From Propionispora sp. 2/2-37 (GTDB taxonomy: Bacteria; Bacillota; Negativicutes; Propionisporales; Propionisporaceae), in NCBI RefSeq assembly GCF_001298735.1, contig NZ_CYSP01000005.1:124001-188000 (forward strand): DNA of 64,000 nucleotides, given 5' to 3'. Both the position numbers and the translations under genes were made by a program. Each line of letters begins with the position of its first letter. Position 1 is the stretch's first letter. Below, in pieces: positions 16,044-25,448 of this stretch. Below the pieces are notes generated by a model that saw only the letters and a list, made by a program, of their open reading frames with translations, was not told the DNA's origin and did no database searches.

Positions 16044-18944
16044 TTGGCTGAATCTGTTAAAGATATAATCAAACAGTTAATTATGTCGGAAAGTATTTAC
16101 CATCCTTTGACCGATGAGGAAATTGCTCAGACGGTATCCGTTTTACGTGAAACGGTAACCGGAATTAGAAAAGAGCTCAATATACCAAGTTCACGGGAAC
16201 GAAGGAAGAAAAATATCCAGGATGCGATAGAAGTTATAAAAAACGATCAACCCAATATAGCTATCAGCCATTTAGTCAATATCCTTACAAGCCAGGGATT
16301 TGAAGTCACCCGTAACTATATTGCCGATATCGTTAACAAAAATCCTGCCGGACAAAATCAAACAGGGGTGATGCAAACTGCTCCTGCCGCTGAGACAGTA
16401 GATTTCTCTGCTTTAGTGGGCCATAATTGCAGCTTGGTTAAAAATATTCAGCAGGCGAAAGCTGCTGTTCTTTACCCACCGTATGGACTCCCGACATTGA
16501 TTGTTGGCGATAGTGGGACAGGCAAATCAAAATTTGCCGAATGCATGTACCAATATGCAAAAAATAAAAAAATATTAGCGGAAAAAGCTCCGTTTATCGC
16601 TTTGAATTGTGCCGATTATGGAGACAATCCCCAGCTGATACTTTCCATTCTGTACGGACATAGAAAAGGATCCTTTACGGGGGCCGATCAGGATGCGGAA
16701 GGCTTGGTCGAGCGGGCGAACGGGGGAATTTTATTTTTAGACGAAATTCACAGGCTTCCGCCTAAAGGGCAGGAGATGCTATTTTCTCTTTTAGATAAGG
16801 GGAAATTCCGGCGGCTGGGAGAAACGGATACGGAGCGGGAAGCCCGGGTATATTTTATTGGAGCTACAACGGAAAATATTGAGTCCTCCCTTCTTTTGAC
16901 TTTCCGGAGAAGAATTCCGATGATTATTGAACTGCCAAGGCTGGAAGACCGTTCGCTGCAAGAAAAGGCACAGCTTATTTATGACTTTTTTCAAAATGAA
17001 GCCAACCGCACCAAATGCACCATAGCCGTAAAAAGCAGGATTCTATCCGCCTTTGCGATGAAAGAATATGATGGCAACATCGGGCAGCTAAAAAGTGAAA
17101 TCCAGGTTACCTGTGCTAATGCGTATGTTGAAAAGATGAACAGTGGTAAAAATGAAATTAATATCGGTTTTAATGAATTATTATACAATACGTTATTCCA
17201 CGATAAACAAAATTCCGGCAAACGAAGAAACAGTGCCATTGTTTTTCAGGATACTTTATTTGTTCCCCATATAACCACAACCAAAATACAGCATGAGTAT
17301 CCCATTTTTGAAGATATTTATAAAAAGGTGGAAAAGAAATATTATGAATTAAAAGAAATGGATATTTCTTCTTCTGAAATTGAAAAAATAATATGGACAT
17401 TTGTTTTAAATAAATTTAAGTTAATCGGCTCTGAACTGGCAGAGAACAAAAATTTAGATAATATTGATGAATTTAAGTATTTAGTTGGAGAAACCATAAG
17501 CGAAATCATTAAGGACTTTTTTGTAGTTATCAGTAATCTGTATCCCGATGTAAAAATCAATAAGAAAGTTTTGATCTATCTGGCGATCCATCTTAGTGAA
17601 GCGATCAAGAGAATTAAGTATAATCAGGATATTATTAATCCTAATCTGCTAAATATAAAGCGGAATTTTGAAAATGAATATACGATCGCTTTGCAGCTGG
17701 CAAGAGAAGTTGAAAAAGCAGAAAACATTGATATACCGGAAGGTGAGATCGGTTTTATTGCTATGTATGTGAAAGAGTTATTGCAGGTTACCAATAAGAA
17801 AAACAAAGTGGCGATTATTACCGTTTGCCATGGAAAGATTGCTTCAGAAATGATTGCCATCGTCCATCAGTTAATGGGGGTTGATTTTCCCATAGCGGTG
17901 GATATGCCCTTTAATACAAATCCTACTAAAGTTTTTGAGCAGGTTATAGAAATTGCGAAGACATTTGAAAGCGATATGGGGATTTTGTTTTTTGTCGATA
18001 TGGGGTCCCTGGTTAATATTGGCGAGGTAGTACAAAAAAGAACAGGTATAAAAACCCGTACCATTGACAGAGTAGACCTGGTATCCGTCATGGAGGCCGT
18101 CAGAAAGGCCTATATTTCAGACCAGAATTCCCAGGAAACCCTTGATGATATCTATTATGAAATTATTAACTCCAGACATTCTTACCCCGTTATACCCGTT
18201 GAAAATTCGAATAAGCCGCCAATGATCATTTGTATGTGTCTTACGGGACATGGTGTAGCTGTTCACATTAATGATATTTTATCTGAGTATTATCCGAATG
18301 TGAAACGAGAATTGTTAAGTCTTTTAGATGAAGAGCTAAAACTTAAAATTGATAAAATACGGCAACAATATAACCTGATTGCTATCGTCGGCACAATCAA
18401 TCCTCAAATAGAAGGAATTAACTTTATTCCCTTTGAATTTGAGCTTAATAAAAACAAAAAGATGTTATTGGACTATCTGATAAAACAACAACACGGTAAT
18501 ACGCTAAAAAACATTCTAAGAGAAGATCTAATTCTACTGCGGGAGAATTTTCAGACGAAGCAAGAGGTAATTGAGGCTTTAGGCAGTGTATTGTTCAATC
18601 ATGGATATGTGAAAAAGCAGTTTCTCCAATCCTTAACGGCAAGAGAAGAAATGAGCAGTACCTGTTTTAAAAACGGAATCGCCATTCCACATGGACTGCC
18701 GTCTCTTGTAAATGAGTCAGCTGTTGTTTTCATAAAGCTGAACCAATATATTGAGTGGGATAACCATAAAAATAAAGTCAACTTAATTTGCCTGCCTGCC
18801 GTAAAGAATGATGATATTTCCATTATTACCGATTTATTTTACAGTCTCAAAAGGGAAGAAGTAGTAAAGCAGCTGTTAAAGGCACGGAATGAGTCCGAAT
18901 TCATCCAAGTGTTATGCTTGAACTCTAAAAATAATATGGTTTGA
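16044..18944 (+). CDS. LevR-like sigma-54-dependent PTS-regulated activator
   Basis: 966-residue enhancer-binding protein. An N-terminal helical region (1-120) probably includes the DNA-binding part; an AAA+ domain follows with Walker A GDSGTGKS (155-162), the sigma-54 contact loop GSFTGA (209-214) and Walker B FLDE (D233/E234). Next come a PRD domain (about 470-580, with IHLSEAIKR), a mannose-type IIA-like domain with His596 (VCHGK), and a C-terminal fructose/mannitol-type IIA-like domain with His883 (IPHGLP). PTS phosphorylation of these His should tune activity. Start taken as TTG at 16044 because GGGGGG (16031-16036) precedes it; an in-frame ATG at 16020 lacks a site. LevR proper ends in a second PRD, so the C-terminal IIA is noteworthy. 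Its target is surely the sigma-54 promoter at 11627. Confidence 0.85.
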   Translation: MAESVKDIIKQLIMSESIYHPLTDEEIAQTVSVLRETVTGIRKELNIPSSRERRKKNIQDAIEVIKNDQPNIAISHLVNILTSQGFEVTRNYIADIVNKNPAGQNQTGVMQTAPAAETVDFSALVGHNCSLVKNIQQAKAAVLYPPYGLPTLIVGDSGTGKSKFAECMYQYAKNKKILAEKAPFIALNCADYGDNPQLILSILYGHRKGSFTGADQDAEGLVERANGGILFLDEIHRLPPKGQEMLFSLLDKGKFRRLGETDTEREARVYFIGATTENIESSLLLTFRRRIPMIIELPRLEDRSLQEKAQLIYDFFQNEANRTKCTIAVKSRILSAFAMKEYDGNIGQLKSEIQVTCANAYVEKMNSGKNEINIGFNELLYNTLFHDKQNSGKRRNSAIVFQDTLFVPHITTTKIQHEYPIFEDIYKKVEKKYYELKEMDISSSEIEKIIWTFVLNKFKLIGSELAENKNLDNIDEFKYLVGETISEIIKDFFVVISNLYPDVKINKKVLIYLAIHLSEAIKRIKYNQDIINPNLLNIKRNFENEYTIALQLAREVEKAENIDIPEGEIGFIAMYVKELLQVTNKKNKVAIITVCHGKIASEMIAIVHQLMGVDFPIAVDMPFNTNPTKVFEQVIEIAKTFESDMGILFFVDMGSLVNIGEVVQKRTGIKTRTIDRVDLVSVMEAVRKAYISDQNSQETLDDIYYEIINSRHSYPVIPVENSNKPPMIICMCLTGHGVAVHINDILSEYYPNVKRELLSLLDEELKLKIDKIRQQYNLIAIVGTINPQIEGINFIPFEFELNKNKKMLLDYLIKQQHGNTLKNILREDLILLRENFQTKQEVIEALGSVLFNHGYVKKQFLQSLTAREEMSSTCFKNGIAIPHGLPSLVNESAVVFIKLNQYIEWDNHKNKVNLICLPAVKNDDISIITDLFYSLKREEVVKQLLKARNESEFIQVLCLNSKNNMV

Positions 18945-18947
18945 TCC

Positions 18948-18990
18948 AAAAAGCGGCTATTAATTCAAGGATAATTAATAGCCGCTTTTT
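18948..18990 (+). terminator. Rho-independent terminator of the sigma-54 operon
   Basis: 18-bp perfect stem (18948-18965 with 18973-18990), A-run at the front and five T at the end, starting four bases after the regulator stop codon. Confidence 0.92.
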
Positions 18991-18998
18991 ACCTGTAA

Positions 18999-19044
18999 TT
19001 AACATTTTCTTAACGGTTTTACCCGGTAAATATGTCAATATAAT
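18999..19044 (+). promoter_or_regulatory. Pho-box-like repeats and -10 element
   Basis: TTAACA-TTTTC-TTAACG (18999-19015) is a direct repeat with the 11-bp period of Firmicute PhoP boxes, followed by TATAAT at 19039-19044. The boxes sit where an activator would replace a poor -35. The gene behind it encodes a phytase-like esterase, consistent with phosphate-starvation control. Confidence 0.5.
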
Positions 19045-19078
19045 AATAGCAACTAAAATATAACAATGGAGGCAAGAA

Positions 19079-20452
19079 ATGAAAAGACACTCTTTCTTAT
19101 CTTGGGCTGTGGCTGCGGTAATGACAGTCAGTGCTTGTGGCAGCGTGGCAGCAGCTGACGATTCACCTAAAATAACGAAGTACCTGGTTACGGTTCCGCA
19201 AAAATACTATGTACAATATCAAGGACCCAATCAGCAGAACTTTCCTAATGGTTTCCTGGCCGGCTTTGGTTCCGCGATTGTCTTAAAAGCGATCAATCAA
19301 GACGGGTCTATTGATTTCTATGGCATTACCGACCGCGGCCCGAATGGGGATGGACCGGATTATCAATCAGGATTGGAAAGATACAGCAGTAAGTTTTTCC
19401 CGGCTCCGCAGTTTCAGCCTCGGATCGGTGTAATTCATGTAAAAGACGGTAAGGCCGAAGTGACAAGTGTGATTGGCCTGAAAGATGAAAAAGGCAAAGC
19501 CATTACCGGGCTGCCCATTGAGCCGGGGCTGGTCGGTGCTACCAATGAGTTGGCTTTGGATGACCGTTTTACATGGTTAGGCTATGACAATAACGGCATG
19601 GACACCGAGGGGATTGCGCTGGATGCCGGCGGTAATTTCTGGATCTGCGATGAATACGGTCCGTTTATTGCCCAGTATGATAAACAGGGAAAGCTGCTAA
19701 AAAAATATGCACCTGGCGAGGGATTGCCGGAGGTTATGAAATACCGGACACCCAATCGCGGCTTTGAAGGATTGACCGTAGCCCCTAATGGCCTGATTTA
19801 TGCGGAAGAGCAAAGCCCGCTGGATATTGGTGGGAAAACAGGGAAAACGGCTCAGTTCAGTAGAATTGTCCAGCTTGACCCCAAAACAGGAAAAACGAAA
19901 ATGTTTGCTTATCCGGTGGATGTAGAAGTTTACAAATCTCCCAAGGATGCTAAGATTGGCGATATTTACGCTGTTTCGAATACGCAGTTTTTGATGATTG
20001 AACAGGGAAAAGGCAAAGACAAACAAATGCGTAATCTGATTTATCTGGTTGACATCAAAGATGCCACCGACCTTACGGGAATCACCATTGACGGCAAAGA
20101 ACCGGAGTTTACTGCTGATAAGAGCAAGCTGTCCGGAATCAAGTTTGCTGAAAAACGGCTGTTGATTGATCTTCGTGCCTATGGCTGGAATATTGAAAAA
20201 GCCGAAGGTATCACCATGCTGCCTGATAAAAAAACGATTGTGGTAACGAATGACAATGATTTTGCCATGACAATGGAGGTAGCAGACAGGGAAAACAAAA
20301 ATACAGAAACGACTGACTACGTTCTTCATGAGGACGGCACCTTTACTTATAAAGACAAACCGGCTAATCCTCTGATTCATGTTGTACCGAATAAGGAAGC
20401 AGAACAAAATCAATACATTTGGTTTATTGAATTGCCTGAACCTCTTCCATGA
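19079..20452 (+). CDS. Exported esterase-like (phytase-like) protein
   Basis: 457 residues with a signal peptide (about 1-26). TVSACGS could be a lipobox with Cys at about 20; alternatively VAA-A is cut by signal peptidase I. The mature part fits the 'esterase-like activity of phytase' beta-propeller family: repeats of the type FEGLTVAPNGLIYAEEQS and EGITMLPDKKTIVVTNDND, and an early TDRGPNGDG segment. It probably releases phosphate from organic phosphates or hydrolyses esters in the periplasm. GGAGG ribosome binding site; own promoter with Pho-box-like repeats; own terminator. Exact substrate unknown. Confidence 0.78.
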   Translation: MKRHSFLSWAVAAVMTVSACGSVAAADDSPKITKYLVTVPQKYYVQYQGPNQQNFPNGFLAGFGSAIVLKAINQDGSIDFYGITDRGPNGDGPDYQSGLERYSSKFFPAPQFQPRIGVIHVKDGKAEVTSVIGLKDEKGKAITGLPIEPGLVGATNELALDDRFTWLGYDNNGMDTEGIALDAGGNFWICDEYGPFIAQYDKQGKLLKKYAPGEGLPEVMKYRTPNRGFEGLTVAPNGLIYAEEQSPLDIGGKTGKTAQFSRIVQLDPKTGKTKMFAYPVDVEVYKSPKDAKIGDIYAVSNTQFLMIEQGKGKDKQMRNLIYLVDIKDATDLTGITIDGKEPEFTADKSKLSGIKFAEKRLLIDLRAYGWNIEKAEGITMLPDKKTIVVTNDNDFAMTMEVADRENKNTETTDYVLHEDGTFTYKDKPANPLIHVVPNKEAEQNQYIWFIELPEPLP

Positions 20453-20488
20453 AATATACTTTTGGTGTATACGGTTGCACGGTAAAAT

Positions 20489-20534
20489 AAAAACGCAAGC
20501 TGTTGCATGTGAACATGCAGGCTTGCGTTTTTTG
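20489..20534 (+). terminator. Terminator of the phytase-like esterase gene
   Basis: 12-bp perfect stem AAAAACGCAAGC/GCTTGCGTTTTT (20489-20500 with 20521-20532); the loop contains a second small hairpin. Classic Rho-independent form. Confidence 0.9.
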
Positions 20535-20540
20535 TACGTG

Positions 20541-20756
20541 ATGGTAAACTGGTTTTACTTCTTTAAATCGATTTTACCCAAGAAACCGTTAATCAATCGT
20601 TCTAAAGTATGGCGTATACTCTACGATTTGTTTTTTCTAGCAACGGTCGTAGCATTGATATATATTTTAGCAACATTTGAAACAGTTGAACAATACCAGT
20701 ATTTAACAGGGGGATTAGGGGGGATTTTGCTTATCTGCATTTGGTGGAAACGTTAG
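20541..20756 (+). CDS. Small predicted membrane protein, unknown
   Basis: 71 codons beginning MVNWFYFFKSILPKKP, with two hydrophobic stretches (about 26-43 and 53-70) and a C-terminal WWKR. No family recognised. It begins only seven bases after a strong terminator and has no convincing ribosome binding site, so it may be poorly expressed, start elsewhere, or be a decayed gene. Kept because the amphipathic, membrane-like composition with a basic hinge is protein-like. Confidence 0.35.
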   Translation: MVNWFYFFKSILPKKPLINRSKVWRILYDLFFLATVVALIYILATFETVEQYQYLTGGLGGILLICIWWKR

Positions 20757-21172
20757 GCAGGCGCTAGTAAAGCTGACTATTTTCAGTACACTCCTAACCG
20801 CAACGGCGGTTAGAGACTTCCATCGTACAAAATAAAGAAGAAGGACAGCAAAGAAGCAAAAGATCGTCCTTCCGAATAATTTAAATAATCTTAAGAAGTA
20901 ATAAAAAAATTAAATAAAAATTTATTAAAATATAATAAAAATTTTAAAATATATTGCTAAATTTTTTATTATATTTTATAATGACCTTGTAAATTAAAGT
21001 ATAATAAATATTGGAAAAAATATTTGAAAAGGTTTATGTTAAATGGAAAAAAAGCAGTAAGTGAGATTTGGATATGTGAATTTCTCGGTTTTAATATTTA
21101 AAAATAAACTAAAAATTTTATAAAAATTTTAGTTGGCGAAATGTGCAGGTTGATGCTAAGATATGTAGTAAG
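20757..21172. other. AT-rich intergenic region before the LacI operon
   Basis: About 415 bases without a supportable gene. It holds a short CTAACCGC/GCGGTTAG stem (around 20797-20816) and a 7-bp GAAGGAC/GTCCTTC stem (20840-20872), then some 200 bases of very AT-rich sequence that probably includes the promoter of the LacI-controlled operon. Confidence 0.45.
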
Positions 21173-21184
21173 AAAATCGATTTT
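21173..21184. promoter_or_regulatory. LacI-family operator candidate
   Basis: AAAATCGATTTT is a perfect palindrome with the central CG typical of LacI/GalR operators, placed immediately before the ribosome binding site of the LacI gene. Likely autoregulation of the whole operon. Confidence 0.55.
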
Positions 21185-21198
21185 AAGGAGTTTTAGTA

Positions 21199-22206
21199 AT
21201 GAATATAACCGATATAGCCACTATGGCGGGAGTTTCGCCGGCCACTGTTTCCAATGCGCTGAACGGGAGAAAAGGGGTTCGTGAAGAAACCAAGCAAAAA
21301 ATATTAAAAATAGCCAAAGAATTCGGCTACAACAAAGAAATGAATATGGCTAACGGGCAAAGGACCATCCGGTTTGTCATTTACAAAAAGCACGGAGTGG
21401 TTGTGTCCGACACTCCTTTTTTTGCTTCGTTGATTGAGGGGATCGAAAACGAATGCCGGAATCAGGGCTATGAATTACTGATTTCGCATGTATATCACGA
21501 ATGCGAAGATATCGTTTCCCTGCTGGAGAGCGATTATTCCCAGGGGTTAATTGTACTGGCAACAGAAATGGCGTTTGAAGATCTGCTGCCGTTTCGTGAT
21601 ATCAATATGCCCGTTGTGCTGCTGGACAGCCATTTTAGAGGGGCGGATTTTGACTGTATATTAATTAACAATATGGATGCTTCTTATAAAGCTACAAAAT
21701 ATTTAGTTCAAAACGGTCACCGTGAAATCGGATATTTGCATAGTTCGGTTTACATTAATAATTTTCATTATCGGAAGCTGGGTTTTTGGGATGCTTTGCA
21801 TGAAGCTGATCTGGAATTCAACCCGGATTTTGATTTTGCCTTGAACCCCACCATAGAAGGTTCGTACCGGGATATGAAAGCTATTTTAGAACAACGTGCT
21901 CCCAAGTTGCCCACAGCTTTTTTTGCGGATAATGATCTTATTGCGTTTGGAGCTATGCGGGCTTTACAGGATCACGGAGTTAAAATCCCTCAGGATGTTT
22001 CTGTCATAGGCTTTGACGATATGCCTTTTTGTGAAATTGCCAGCCCCCGTTTAACAACAATTCGCGTATTTAAGCAGGAAATAGGCGGCGCCGCAGTTAG
22101 AAGACTGCTTCAAAAGATAGAAAACAGTAAGGAAACCATTACGCAAAAAATCGAGGTGAATACCGAGCTGATTATCAGGGAGAGTGTTTCAAAACCACCA
22201 TCTTAA
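21199..22206 (+). CDS. LacI/GalR-family transcriptional regulator
   Basis: 335 residues: N-terminal helix-turn-helix and hinge (1-60, ITDIATMAGVSPATVSNALNG) and a periplasmic-binding-protein-like effector domain with the typical VSVIGFDDMPFCEIASPRLTTIRV segment near the C-terminus. AAGGAG precedes the ATG. It heads the isomerase/transketolase/kinase/ABC operon, whose sugar is probably its inducer; candidate operator at 21173-21184. Confidence 0.92.
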   Translation: MNITDIATMAGVSPATVSNALNGRKGVREETKQKILKIAKEFGYNKEMNMANGQRTIRFVIYKKHGVVVSDTPFFASLIEGIENECRNQGYELLISHVYHECEDIVSLLESDYSQGLIVLATEMAFEDLLPFRDINMPVVLLDSHFRGADFDCILINNMDASYKATKYLVQNGHREIGYLHSSVYINNFHYRKLGFWDALHEADLEFNPDFDFALNPTIEGSYRDMKAILEQRAPKLPTAFFADNDLIAFGAMRALQDHGVKIPQDVSVIGFDDMPFCEIASPRLTTIRVFKQEIGGAAVRRLLQKIENSKETITQKIEVNTELIIRESVSKPPS

Positions 22207-22227
22207 TTGAGTAAAGGGGAAGAGATT

Positions 22228-23661
22228 ATGGGAGAGAGAGTTAAATTGGGTTTTGCTCCGACGCGACGTTTTGTCTTCAGTAAGGAAGATGCCCACAAAT
22301 TCAAGCGATTAACCTTAGAAAAAATATCTCAATTTGATATTGATATTGTGGACCTCGAGGGGATTAACGAAGAGGGCTTATTATTTGATAATGATGAAGA
22401 CGTCGGGAAAATAATTAAAAGGTTTAAAACGGAAGAGGTAGATGCTGTATTTTTCCCTCATTGTAACTTTGGTACCGAAGATACGGTGGCGAGAGTGGCT
22501 AAAGTGCTACAAAAACCGGTATTGTTATGGGGGCCGCGGGATGAGGCCCCATTGGCGGATGGCAGCCGGTTGCGCGATACGCAGTGCGGGCTGTTTGCCA
22601 CGGGAAAAGTGCTGCGGCGGTTCAATGTACCGTATACCTATATTGTAAATTGCACCTTGGAAGATCCGGTCTTTACCAGCGGTTTTACAAATTTTATTGC
22701 TGCCAGTAATGTAGTCAAAAAATTCAGAAACTTAAGAATATTGCAGGTGTCAACCCGGCCGGCCGGCTTTTGGACAATGATTTGCAATGAGGGGGAACTC
22801 CTGGAAAAGTTCGGAGTGGAAATTTATCCGGTCTCTTTGCAAGACGTTAAAGATGCAACGGAACAGGTAGAAGCGGAAAACGGTGCAGACCTTAAAGCAA
22901 CGGTTGAATTAATCACTTCTAAACTGGACTGTAGTGAAGTGGATGAGTTTTCTATTAAACGCGTAGCCGCTCTAAAAGTAGCTTTGTTGCAAATGATTAA
23001 AACACATAGCTGCTCGGCTATGGCCATTCAATGCTGGACGGCGCTGCAAAATAGCGTGGGTGTCATGCCCTGCCTTGCCAATGCTCTGCTCACCGATGAA
23101 GGCATACCGGCCGTATGCGAGACGGATATACACGGAGCCATCACGGCCGTTATGGCGCAAGCCGCGGCCTTGCAGGTCAGTGCACCGTTCTTTGCCGATG
23201 TAACGGTGCGTGATCCCAATAATGATAACGGTGAATTATTATTCCACTGTGGAAATTTCCCGATTTCACTGGTGGAGGAAGGGTGCAGTCCAAGGTTCAG
23301 AAAGCATTTTCTGTTTGATTCTCATGCCCCGGGCACCCATGAGAGTGAAATCAAGGGTGGCGATGTATCCATTGTCAGATTTGACGGTGATCATGGTGAA
23401 TACTCGTTGTTTCTGGGAAAAGCCACCGGCATTAAAGGGGCTTTTACCCGCGGGACCTATCTCTGGATTGAGGTTAACGATTGGCCGTTATGGGAAGAAA
23501 AGCTGGTCACCGGCCCTTATGTTCACCACTGCGTAGGTATTCATCATAATGTAATTCCGGCTCTTTACGAAGCTTGCAAGTATATTCCGGGGCTGCAGCC
23601 CGATCCGGTTGACCCGACTAAAGAGCAAATTGAAGCATTGCTGCGCGGAAAAAACTGTTGA
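22228..23661 (+). CDS. L-fucose isomerase-like sugar isomerase
   Basis: 477-residue protein of the L-fucose/L-arabinose isomerase-like superfamily, expected to interconvert an aldose and a ketose with a divalent metal. The C-terminal half contains the family-type segment AIQCWTALQNSVGVMPCLAN and CETDIHGA, whose Glu and Asp are candidate metal ligands, followed by HCGNFP and a late HHCVGIHHN. Start at 22228 has AAAGGGGAAGAG upstream. Followed after 15 bases by the split transketolase. In the context of transketolase and FGGY kinase it is the best candidate for a D-apiose isomerase, but the family name alone would also allow fucose or another branched or deoxy sugar. Confidence 0.75.
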   Translation: MGERVKLGFAPTRRFVFSKEDAHKFKRLTLEKISQFDIDIVDLEGINEEGLLFDNDEDVGKIIKRFKTEEVDAVFFPHCNFGTEDTVARVAKVLQKPVLLWGPRDEAPLADGSRLRDTQCGLFATGKVLRRFNVPYTYIVNCTLEDPVFTSGFTNFIAASNVVKKFRNLRILQVSTRPAGFWTMICNEGELLEKFGVEIYPVSLQDVKDATEQVEAENGADLKATVELITSKLDCSEVDEFSIKRVAALKVALLQMIKTHSCSAMAIQCWTALQNSVGVMPCLANALLTDEGIPAVCETDIHGAITAVMAQAAALQVSAPFFADVTVRDPNNDNGELLFHCGNFPISLVEEGCSPRFRKHFLFDSHAPGTHESEIKGGDVSIVRFDGDHGEYSLFLGKATGIKGAFTRGTYLWIEVNDWPLWEEKLVTGPYVHHCVGIHHNVIPALYEACKYIPGLQPDPVDPTKEQIEALLRGKNC

Positions 23662-23676
23662 TCAGGGGGAATTAGG

Positions 23677-24507
23677 GTGAAGACGGAATGTTTACAGGCA
23701 AAGGCGAAACAAATTCGTAAAGATGTAGTGGAAATAATCTATCATGCTAAGGCGGGCCATATCGGTTCTTCTCTGTCAAACACTGACATTATGACTACTT
23801 TGTATTATGGCGTGCTGAATGTTGATCCTAGAAATCCCGTGCTAGAAGACCGGGACAGATTTATACTCAGCAAAGGGCATGCTGTGGAGTCCTATTATGT
23901 CATCCTGGCGGACAAAGGTTTTTTTCCAAAAGAAGAATTAAAAACTTTTAGCCAGTTCGGCAGCAGATTGATTGGACATCCAAATAATAAAGTGCCGGGA
24001 GTGGAAATGAATACCGGCGCACTGGGCCACGGCTTATCCATAGCCGTCGGTATGGCGCTGGCAGCGAAAAAAGACCGGAAATCCTACCGGGTGTTTACTC
24101 TGATGGGAGATGGCGAACAGGCGGAAGGTTCGGTATGGGAGGCGGCTATGGCGGCTGCTCACTATCAGCTTGATAATCTGGTGGCTATCATCGACCGCAA
24201 TAAGCTGCAGATCACGGGAAAGACCGAAGCTGTAATGAGACTGGAACCATTGGAAGAAAAGTGGAAGAGTTTTGGCTGGGAGGTCATTCCGGTAGATGGC
24301 CATGATATAGAAACATTGCAGCAAGTACTTTCGGCAACTCCTGCCGCTAACAATAAACCAACGCTGATCATGGCCTATACCATCAAGGGAAAGGGAATAT
24401 CCTTTATGGAAAATGTTCCGCACTGGCATCATGGTGTACCAACCGCAGAGGAATATCAACAGGCAATGGTTGAGTTGTCCGGTGACGGAGGGCACAAGCA
24501 TGAATAA
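23677..24507 (+). CDS. Transketolase, N-terminal (thiamine diphosphate) subunit
   Basis: 276-residue TPP-binding half of a split transketolase. The TPP/Mg motif GDGEQAEGSVWEAA is clear, with catalytic-site His in SKGHAVESYY and GALGHGLS. GTG start. It overlaps the C-terminal subunit gene by eight bases, so the two are translationally coupled. Split transketolases are found both in pentose metabolism and in specialised routes such as apulose-4-phosphate cleavage. Confidence 0.9.
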   Translation: MKTECLQAKAKQIRKDVVEIIYHAKAGHIGSSLSNTDIMTTLYYGVLNVDPRNPVLEDRDRFILSKGHAVESYYVILADKGFFPKEELKTFSQFGSRLIGHPNNKVPGVEMNTGALGHGLSIAVGMALAAKKDRKSYRVFTLMGDGEQAEGSVWEAAMAAAHYQLDNLVAIIDRNKLQITGKTEAVMRLEPLEEKWKSFGWEVIPVDGHDIETLQQVLSATPAANNKPTLIMAYTIKGKGISFMENVPHWHHGVPTAEEYQQAMVELSGDGGHKHE

Positions 24508-25432
24508 AATAACCAACCGGCAAGTCATTTGTGATACTTTAGTCGAATTCGGCAAAACAGACCGGGATATTGTTGTTCTTACCAGTGATTCACGCGGATC
24601 GGCTTCCCTGGCTAATTTTGCCCGGGAGTTACCCGGGCAGCTGTTTGAAGTTGGCATTGCCGAACAGAATGTGGTGGGAATTGCCGCAGGACTTGCTGTT
24701 TCAGGCAAAAAACCGTTTGTGGCTTCTCCGGCTTCTTTTCTGTCTATGCGCAGCATTGAACAGATTAAGGTAGATGTTGGCTATTCAAGAACCAATGTCA
24801 AATTAATCGGTATCAGCGGCGGCTTAAGCTATGGAGCGCTGGGCATGTCGCATCATTCCCTGCAGGATATTGCGGTAATGCGGGCGATCCCGGGCATTGA
24901 TATCGTACTGCCGGCAGACCGGTTTGAGAGCAGACTGATGATTAAGGCGCTGCTTGCCAGCAGCCGGCCTGCCTATGTGCGGATTGGGCGCAATGCAGTA
25001 GCTGATATTTATGAGTCGGAGGACTACGATTTTGAGATTGGCAAGGCGGTTACCTTAACGCAGGGTGATGATATAACCATTATTGCGGCAGGCGAAACGG
25101 TGAAGGTAGCGATCGATAGTGCGGCGGCACTAAAGGATATGGGAGTAGCCTGCAGAGTCTTAAACATGCATACCATCAAGCCCCTGGATGAAGCGGCCAT
25201 TCTTAAGGCAGCCCGTGAGACGGGAAGAATAATTACTATTGAAGAGCACAGCATCTTTGGCGGTCTGGGTTCTGCGGTAGCGGAAGTGGTGGCACAGCAC
25301 TGTCCGGTACCGGTGAAAATTCTTGGCATTCCCGACGAACCGGCAGTGCCGGGTAAATCACAGGAAGTGTTCGCGTATTACGGTTTGTGTGTAGAAAACG
25401 TAAAAGCTATCGCTTGGCAATTAATTAAATAA
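24500..25432 (+). CDS. Transketolase, C-terminal (pyrimidine-binding) subunit
   Basis: 310-residue partner subunit. The catalytic Glu that activates TPP is in FEVGIAEQNVVG; C-terminal domain with IIAAGETVKVAI and IEEHSIFGGLGSAV. The start at 24500 lies inside the end of the N-terminal subunit gene. Together they form an alpha2beta2-type transketolase transferring a two-carbon unit. Confidence 0.9.
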   Translation: MNKITNRQVICDTLVEFGKTDRDIVVLTSDSRGSASLANFARELPGQLFEVGIAEQNVVGIAAGLAVSGKKPFVASPASFLSMRSIEQIKVDVGYSRTNVKLIGISGGLSYGALGMSHHSLQDIAVMRAIPGIDIVLPADRFESRLMIKALLASSRPAYVRIGRNAVADIYESEDYDFEIGKAVTLTQGDDITIIAAGETVKVAIDSAAALKDMGVACRVLNMHTIKPLDEAAILKAARETGRIITIEEHSIFGGLGSAVAEVVAQHCPVPVKILGIPDEPAVPGKSQEVFAYYGLCVENVKAIAWQLIK

Positions 25433-25448
25433 GGCAGGGGAAGAAAAT

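Noticed and set aside
19697-20413. 238-codon minus-strand open frame within the phytase-like esterase gene
   Set aside because: Wholly antisense to an intact gene with signal peptide, promoter and terminator; composition is not protein-like.
24034-24756. 240-codon open frame on the minus strand across the transketolase genes
   Set aside because: It is antisense to two intact, clearly recognisable subunits, has no ribosome binding site and no family motif; it follows from codon bias of the real genes.
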